Of a stretch of 47,638 nucleotides of DNA, positions 41,930-47,638 are shown piece by piece; position 1 is the first letter of the stretch; every line of letters begins with the position of its first letter. This DNA comes from Oscillospiraceae bacterium (lineage in GTDB: Bacteria; Bacillota; Clostridia; Oscillospirales; Oscillospiraceae). The position numbers and the translations under genes are program-made. The notes under the pieces were generated by a model. It saw only the letters and a program-made list of their open reading frames with translations, was not told the DNA's origin and did no database searches. The stretch covers positions 90,913-138,550 of the forward strand of contig SVMA01000001.1 in the NCBI GenBank assembly GCA_015067635.1. Direction: 5' to 3'.

Positions 41930-42667
41930 TTACCGTAATGGAATGGGCGACCAACGCCCCTGAATCCTCTTTGCAATGCGCGTGCAGGCCGCCGATGCAC
42001 CCTTGCGGGTGTATTTCAGTAGCGGCGTTTCAAAAGCCGCGGCCAGCGTCACGCTTTCGTCCTCCGGCACAACGCCCAGCAGAGGCAGACCGGATTCATC
42101 CATTACATCATCAATGGTTCGCCGGGTCGCCTCCAACAGACGGTTCGTGACACGGTTGACCACAATACGTACCTGCGTTTTCTTCATCAGCTCCAGCGTT
42201 TGACCGGTTCTTGCCGCATCCCGAATGGCGGAAGGCTCCGGATTTGTGACCAGGATCACCCGATCTGCATAGGCCGCGCAGAGCCGGAAGCCTGCATCCA
42301 GACCGGCAGGCGCATCCAGAAACACGTAAGAGAATTCCCTTCTCGCCTGACGGAGTAAATCGGAAAATGCCTGGGTGTCCACATCCTCAGCCTGCAGATT
42401 CACCGGTGCAGTCAAAAAAGAAAGGGTCGGATAACTGCGGTGGGTTGCCGCCTGGGACAGTTGGTAGCCGTCACGATACATATCCACAAAGCTCAGCGCA
42501 CCCACATCGGACATAGCCAAAGAAATATCCAGGTTCCGCAAGCCGATATCGCAGTCGATACACAGCACTTTTTCGCCCATTTGCGCCAAGGCTGTGGCAA
42601 TACCGGCGCACAGAGATGTCTTACCGGTACCTCCCTTGCCGGAAAGTACGGCAATCAGTTCGCCCAA
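41930..42667 (-). CDS. minD: Septum-site-determining ATPase MinD
   Basis: MinD is a membrane-associating ATPase that positions the division site by carrying MinC. The 245-residue protein has the deviant Walker A SGKGGTGKTS (9-18, signature Lys11), CDIGLRNLD near 39 and DAPAGLDAGF near 118, and a basic amphipathic C-terminal end (TRIAKRIQGRW) suited to membrane binding. It starts at TTG with AAGGAGGT upstream. Neither minC nor minE is next to it in this window. Confidence 0.9.
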   Translation of the reverse strand: MGELIAVLSGKGGTGKTSLCAGIATALAQMGEKVLCIDCDIGLRNLDISLAMSDVGALSFVDMYRDGYQLSQAATHRSYPTLSFLTAPVNLQAEDVDTQAFSDLLRQARREFSYVFLDAPAGLDAGFRLCAAYADRVILVTNPEPSAIRDAARTGQTLELMKKTQVRIVVNRVTNRLLEATRRTIDDVMDESGLPLLGVVPEDESVTLAAAFETPLLKYTRKGASAACTRIAKRIQGRWSPIPLR

Positions 42668-42696
42668 ATCGACACCTCCTTACAGTTATTGGGATT

Positions 42697-42725
42697 ATTA
42701 TAAAGGAATATCGCACAAAAAGCAA
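42697..42725 (-). promoter_or_regulatory. Promoter of minD-mgsA-like
   Basis: On the minus strand TTGCTT (42720-42725) and perfect TATAAT (42697-42702), spacer 17 nt. Confidence 0.65.
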
Positions 42726-42840
42726 GCCTCAATCTGCACTTTTTCCCAGATTCTTTCAACAGAATAACCAAAACGGTGGGTTTTTTAACCCTCCCTTTTC
42801 TTCGTTCATAAAATTTTTACGCAAAAAGCGAATTTCCCTC

Positions 42841-42868
42841 TTGATATTTTCCCAATTTGTGGTATGAT
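42841..42868 (+). promoter_or_regulatory. Promoter of groES-groEL
   Basis: TTGATA (42841-42846) and TATGAT (42863-42868), spacer 16 nt; CIRCE begins 4 nt downstream of the -10. Confidence 0.8.
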
Positions 42869-42871
42869 AGT

Positions 42872-42898
42872 TTAGCACTTGAAAGAAAAGAGTGCTAA
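42872..42898 (+). promoter_or_regulatory. CIRCE element of the groE operon
   Basis: TTAGCACTT (42872-42880), nine bases, GAGTGCTAA (42890-42898): one mismatch to the consensus in the left arm. Spacer sequence (GAAAGAAAA) closely resembles that of the hrcA copy (AAAAGAAAA). Confidence 0.95.
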
Positions 42899-42956
42899 AA
42901 AGAGATAAAGGCAGGCACCCCCTGCTACTTACGAATAAGAATTTGGAGGATAAGAC

Positions 42957-43232
42957 ATGAAACTCAGACCCATGGCAGACAATGTTCTGCTGAAAGCACA
43001 GGACGCTCCGGAAGCAACCGTTTCCGGCATCATTCTCGCAACTACCAATAAAGAAAAGCCCGCTATCTTTGAGGTCGTTTCCGCAGGTCCCGGCACAAAG
43101 GACGTTGCTATGACCGTCAAGGCCGGTGACAAGGTGGTTGTCAGCAAGTTTGCAGGCAACGAAATCAAGCTGGATGGCGAGGAATACAAATTTGTCAAGC
43201 AGGATGATATCCTGGCTGTTGTGGAAGACTAA
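42957..43232 (+). CDS. groES: Co-chaperonin GroES
   Basis: GroES caps the GroEL ring during folding. The 91-residue protein starts KLRPMADNVLLKAQ and has the mobile loop with a SGIILATT segment (about 23-30; the usual form is GGIxLP) and the GDKVVVSKFAG dome strand. TTGGAGG precedes ATG 42957. It lies 15 nt before groEL and is controlled by CIRCE. Confidence 0.96.
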   Translation: MKLRPMADNVLLKAQDAPEATVSGIILATTNKEKPAIFEVVSAGPGTKDVAMTVKAGDKVVVSKFAGNEIKLDGEEYKFVKQDDILAVVED

Positions 43233-44879
<1,647 letters not shown>

Positions 44880-44889
44880 GAAATACGAA

Positions 44890-44927
44890 AAGCCGAGGGG
44901 AATTCCCCTCGGCTTCTTTTTATTTTC
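44890..44927. terminator. Bidirectional terminator after groEL
   Basis: AAGCCGAGGGG (44890-44900) with CCCCTCGGCTT (44905-44915), perfect 11-bp stem, loop AATT, followed by CTTTTTATTTT. It lies between convergent groEL and the CapA-family gene. Confidence 0.92.
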
Positions 44928-46161
44928 CGCTGATGCGGCTTTCCAGCCGCGTCAAAGCATCCTTCATTTCCAAATAGGTCTGCTCGGATACACAGTCCAA
45001 ATAACGGTTCTCATAGCCGGCCATGGCCTCTTTTATCCGCAAAACCCGTATTTTTCCGCTGTCATCCGTTTCCGAGAAGATCGGCACATAGGAAAAATCG
45101 GTAATTTTCGTTTTTCCGGTTACTCCGTCTTTGGTGATTTCCAAATCCAACAACACCGAGTACGAAACCTCTCCGCCAAAGAAGTCGCCCAGAGAATACG
45201 CCACAAAGGTTCCCTGCTCCGGGTCAAATTTCATCTCCTGTACACGGTGGGAATGGGTCCCGACGATGGCATCCACGCCCTCTTCCTGCAAAAGTTTGCA
45301 GATTTTTTCCTGGGTCTTGCTGATTTGATCGTTGTATTCGCTTCCCCAGTGAACCATGGCGATGGTCACATCCGGTTGGTGTGCCATGGCATTGCGCACT
45401 ACCTGACGGATCCCCTCTGTGTTCACCTTTTGATAGGTGCTGGTGTAGTCCTTGTAGAGCAGATTGACACAATGCTCGCTGCCGTCAGGAAGTCCGGCAG
45501 GCTGTCCTGCCACATTTACCATGCCCTTCGTAAACGCCATCATGGCAACCTTAATGCCGCCAACCTCCCAAATCACATAACCGCCGCTGCGGTTAAAATC
45601 TCCGTTGGTTGCATAGGTTCCCAGTGATGTCAGACCGGCATCCTGAACACCCTGCAAAGTGGAATTCAGACCCTGTAAACCATTATAAACCGAATAGGAG
45701 TTGGCTGTTTGCAATACATCCACACCGGCGGCGGACAACGCCTTGAGCATTTCTGCCGGTGCAGTCCTTGTGTCGGTGCCGTAGCGATTGCCGCCGACCA
45801 CACCTTCAAAATTCAATGCTGTGATGTCCCCACGGGACAGTTCCGGCAGCACATCCTGAAATACCTTCGTATAATCATAGCCTGTTCCGGATGACCCAGC
45901 CACAACAGCCCGATCTGTTACATTCAGGTCTCCTCCGGCCACAAAATGGATCACTCGGTCGGGCGGCGGAGTGGTTGCCTGTGGGCCGTTTGGATTGGAA
46001 CCGTGCAACAGCTTCGGCACTATCAGCACAGCTATGATCCCGCATACTGCCACACCGATACCGGCAAAAATCGCTATTTTTTTCCAGTTGCGTTTCCGGC
46101 GGTACTCGGCAGGAACGGCCTTCCGCCCCTGTCTTTTGATTCTTTTCATTTTCAAAGCCAT
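44920..46161 (-). CDS. CapA-family (PgsA-like) metallophosphatase-fold protein, membrane-anchored
   Basis: The 413-residue product has a basic N-terminus, one membrane segment (about 29-50) and then a CapA-type domain outside the membrane: FVAGGDLNVTDRAV (about 73-86), ALNFEGVVGG, AANSYSVYNGLQG-like core (TANSYSVYN), MVHWGSEYND and GTHSHRVQEM. CapA proteins act in poly-gamma-glutamate capsule synthesis and in other uncharacterised roles. In the usual NHxxD segment the histidine position reads Ser (ANSYS). No capB or capC genes are adjacent, so polyglutamate synthesis is not supported by context. ATG at 46161 is preceded only by a weak SD (GGCAGGA). Confidence 0.85.
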   Translation of the reverse strand: MALKMKRIKRQGRKAVPAEYRRKRNWKKIAIFAGIGVAVCGIIAVLIVPKLLHGSNPNGPQATTPPPDRVIHFVAGGDLNVTDRAVVAGSSGTGYDYTKVFQDVLPELSRGDITALNFEGVVGGNRYGTDTRTAPAEMLKALSAAGVDVLQTANSYSVYNGLQGLNSTLQGVQDAGLTSLGTYATNGDFNRSGGYVIWEVGGIKVAMMAFTKGMVNVAGQPAGLPDGSEHCVNLLYKDYTSTYQKVNTEGIRQVVRNAMAHQPDVTIAMVHWGSEYNDQISKTQEKICKLLQEEGVDAIVGTHSHRVQEMKFDPEQGTFVAYSLGDFFGGEVSYSVLLDLEITKDGVTGKTKITDFSYVPIFSETDDSGKIRVLRIKEAMAGYENRYLDCVSEQTYLEMKDALTRLESRISGK

Positions 46162-46187
46162 TCCTGCCTTCTTTTTATTCTTATTTT

Positions 46188-46216
46188 ATTATATACCATT
46201 TTTCCCCGGTACACAA
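46188..46216 (-). promoter_or_regulatory. Promoter of the CapA-family gene
   Basis: On the minus strand TTGTGT (46211-46216) and perfect TATAAT (46188-46193), spacer 17 nt. Confidence 0.7.
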
Positions 46217-46250
46217 GCCATGTTTTTCAGGAAATTAACCGTCAGCATAA

Positions 46251-46283
46251 AAAAGAGGAATGGCGCAAAACCATTCCTCTTTT
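46251..46283 (-). terminator. Terminator after the lipoprotein gene
   Basis: AAAAGAGGAATGG (46251-46263) and CCATTCCTCTTTT (46271-46283), perfect 13-bp stem with 7-nt loop; the minus strand ends in TTTT. Confidence 0.85.
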
Positions 46284-46299
46284 ATCCTGTTTGGATGCC

Positions 46300-47199
46300 T
46301 TACTCCGTCATCATATTGTCGGGAAGGGAATCTACCATCTCAAAGGACAGATATTTGTTGGGCTTGTTGTTGGACCGGTTATATACCAGCTTTACTTCGT
46401 AATAGACAATTACGTCTGCAAACGGACAGTAGGCGTAGTATGTGCTGTATTCGTTGCCGCTGTTATGAACATAGCCCACAAGCTCAGCAGAGCCCATTCC
46501 GGAGATGCCGTAATCGTGCAAGGTGATGTTGCCGGTGGTTGCATCATAGCCAAACCGGTGTTCGCCGTACTCCTTCATGGAGTTCTGATCGTCCTCAGTA
46601 ATTGTAAAACGCTCAGACAGTGCCGCAAAGATCGTGGTAATGGCGACAGGCTTATCCGTATATTCGGGGAAAGTGAAGCTGGCATACTCCAGCAAAGCAC
46701 CGTAATTCATGCCCAAAAGATAGGGCATACCTGCGTCATAAAAGGAGTTGGACATGGCGTTGTCAGAATTCTTGCTGGTTTTGGTATGGGAGCAGACAGT
46801 GCAGGTCTTTTTTTGCTCGCCATCCCTATCAATGAGCGCAGGGACAATAATCTCCCAATCGCTGTAAAAATGTCCTTTGACTTCAATCGCTTCTGTGTAG
46901 GAATCACTACAGGAACAGGTGTAGGTCATAATGCCTTCCGTCATACAGGCGGCTTCCTTTGTCACCGTAGAGGTATAGCTGTGGGTATGTTCCCCGGTGG
47001 GGTTGGTTCCTTCTGTGGGATCGGTAGCTTTCGTGGGGTCAGTTCCTTCCGTGGGGTCGGTTCCTTCCGTAGGATTATTATCCCCGGACTGCGGAGCAGT
47101 TGTGGGATCGTTTGAAGGAGTGTTATCGCCGGTTTGGGCACAAGCCGCCAGAGAAAACAGCATTGCCAGGGCCAGGAATAATACAACAATTTTCTTCAT
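46300..47199 (-). CDS. Putative surface lipoprotein with T-E-G-T-D-P repeats and cysteine motifs
   Basis: The 299-residue product starts with a lipoprotein signal (KKIVVLFLALAMLFSL) and a lipobox LAAC with Cys20, so it should be lipid-anchored outside the membrane. A Thr/Pro/Gly/Asp-rich linker contains four PTEGTD-like repeats (43-66). Next comes a pair of small cysteine motifs (YTCSCSDSYTEAIEVKGH and CTVCSHTKT) like those seen in clostridial surface proteins, then an unrecognised C-terminal domain (about 150-299) rich in Tyr and Asp. The ATG at 47197-47199 follows AGGAGG. Function is unknown. Confidence 0.8.
   Translation of the reverse strand: MKKIVVLFLALAMLFSLAACAQTGDNTPSNDPTTAPQSGDNNPTEGTDPTEGTDPTKATDPTEGTNPTGEHTHSYTSTVTKEAACMTEGIMTYTCSCSDSYTEAIEVKGHFYSDWEIIVPALIDRDGEQKKTCTVCSHTKTSKNSDNAMSNSFYDAGMPYLLGMNYGALLEYASFTFPEYTDKPVAITTIFAALSERFTITEDDQNSMKEYGEHRFGYDATTGNITLHDYGISGMGSAELVGYVHNSGNEYSTYYAYCPFADVIVYYEVKLVYNRSNNKPNKYLSFEMVDSLPDNMMTE
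47002..47073 (-). repeat. 18-nt in-frame tandem repeat within the lipoprotein gene
   Basis: Four 18-nt units encode PTEGTD, PTEGTD, PTKATD and PTEGTN. Copy number may vary between strains without shifting the frame. Confidence 0.8.
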
Positions 47200-47243
47200 G
47201 TCTTTCTTTCCTCCTAATAATGCAATAAATTTGCGCTGATGCC

Positions 47244-47272
47244 ATCTTACCATATAACCGCAATCGTTGCAA
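47244..47272 (-). promoter_or_regulatory. Promoter of the lipoprotein gene
   Basis: On the minus strand TTGCAA (47267-47272) and TAAGAT (47244-47249), spacer 17 nt. Confidence 0.6.
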
Positions 47273-47341
47273 TACAAATTTCAGGGAAATATGGAGAGGC
47301 TTTTTGGACGAGCATTGCTTACCCCTACAATGCTTACGGCA

Positions 47342-47379
47342 AAAAGAAAAACCACACCCTTCGGTGTGGTTTCCTTTTT
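47342..47379. terminator. Terminator-like hairpin in repeat unit 1
   Basis: AAACCACACC (47349-47358) with GGTGTGGTTT (47363-47372), loop CTTC, T-rich on both strands (CCTTTTT plus, TTCTTTTT minus). It recurs 177 nt further on. Confidence 0.75.
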
Positions 47380-47462
47380 GGTGACCCCGTACTTTTCCGT
47401 CCTTAATGAATTGCCGTCTTTGATACATCTCTGCCCCGAAATTTCAGAATCTCCCCCGGCCT

Positions 47463-47491
47463 AAAAAACATGCCACCGGCATGTTTTTCTT
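47463..47491. terminator. Second terminator-like hairpin between the repeat copies
   Basis: AAAAACATGCC (47464-47474) with GGCATGTTTTT (47478-47488), loop ACC, followed by CTTTA; T-rich on both strands. Confidence 0.7.
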
Positions 47492-47638
47492 TACGGCCTC
47501 TTCGATTCCCGTACGGCAAAAAGAAAAACCACACCCTTCGGTGTGGTTTCCTTTTTGGTGACCCCGTACTTTTCCGTCCTTAATGAATTGCCGTCTTTGA
47601 TACATCTCTGCCCCGAAATTTCAGAATCTCCCCCGGCC

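Larger units (their letters stand above)
47335..47638. repeat. Exact 127-nt direct repeat, period 177 nt, at the right end
   Basis: Bases 47335-47461 and 47512-47638 are identical over 127 nt; the bases just before the two copies differ (T versus G) and the second copy stops at the window end. One full unit is 177 nt. It contains the hairpin AAACCACACC/GGTGTGGTTT and a second hairpin around ACATGCC/GGCATGT. I see no convincing gene in the 439 nt right of the lipoprotein start. Confidence 0.95.

Noticed and set aside
47335..47638. CRISPR array or protein-coding repeats at the right end
   Set aside because: Only two copies of 127 nt with a 50-nt interval; units contain terminator hairpins, and the short open frames across them are translations of those hairpins.

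Overview
The window looks like a chromosomal segment of a spore-forming, anaerobic member of the Clostridia, most likely the Oscillospirales/Oscillospiraceae. Supporting signs are a dap-type lysine/meso-DAP pathway, a late sporulation sigma factor (SigK), a YlmC/YmxH-type PRC-barrel protein, HrcA/CIRCE heat-shock control, an ethanolamine microcompartment locus, moderately GC-rich coding sequence, SD-led genes with some GTG and TTG starts, and dispersed TGTCATTGCGAA-type palindromic repeats. The genus cannot be fixed from the sequence alone. No tRNA, rRNA, CRISPR array, insertion sequence or prophage was recognised.

Layout. 1-4.8 kb (+): the 3' part of a BMP-family substrate-binding protein, a metallophosphoesterase, a DUF2461 protein and dapA-dapB-dapF, in one tightly overlapping run. 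4.9-7.4 kb (-): gap (glycolysis) and mtaB (tRNA methylthiotransferase). 7.5-12.9 kb (+): a small HPr-like protein, then hrcA-grpE-dnaK-dnaJ under a promoter with two overlapping CIRCE operators. 13.0-14.9 kb (+): a CrtO-like acyltransferase coupled to an MGDG-synthase-like glycosyltransferase, then a YlmC-like gene whose start lies in a hairpin. 15.1-16.8 kb (+): rpsB-tsf. 16.9-18.1 kb (-): an HD-domain dNTPase. 18.3-22.0 kb (+): a heterodimeric ABC exporter. 22.0-29.1 kb (-): sigK, then (in transcription order) a U32 protein, maf, mreC, mreD and mrdA. 29.2-39.7 kb (+): an ethanolamine-utilisation microcompartment cluster. 39.8-42.7 kb (-): hisS with a coupled small gene, and minD with an mgsA-like gene. 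42.8-44.9 kb (+): CIRCE-controlled groES-groEL. 44.9-47.2 kb (-): a CapA-family protein and a lipoprotein. 47.3-47.6 kb: terminator-bearing, non-coding sequence ending in an exact 127-nt direct repeat.

How the parts work together. The eut locus is nearly self-contained. EutH imports ethanolamine, EutBC splits it to acetaldehyde and ammonia, EutA and EutT maintain the B12 cofactor, EutE makes acetyl-CoA, PduL makes acetyl-phosphate and the iron alcohol dehydrogenase reduces acetaldehyde to ethanol. A shell of EutM (hexamer), EutL (trimer) and EutN (vertex) would enclose the enzymes. Both main chaperone operons (dnaK and groE) carry CIRCE, so HrcA encoded here probably controls both. MreC, MreD and PBP2 form a cell-elongation module, and DapA/B/F supply lysine and the DAP needed for the wall.

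The points most worth following are the acyltransferase/glycosyltransferase pair, the tandem CIRCE, the MgsA-like protein without the classical catalytic residues, the HPr-like protein without the phospho-histidine, the minimal hybrid eut/pdu shell locus, the hairpin over the YlmC start, and the right-end repeat, which looks like an assembly stop at a tandem array.
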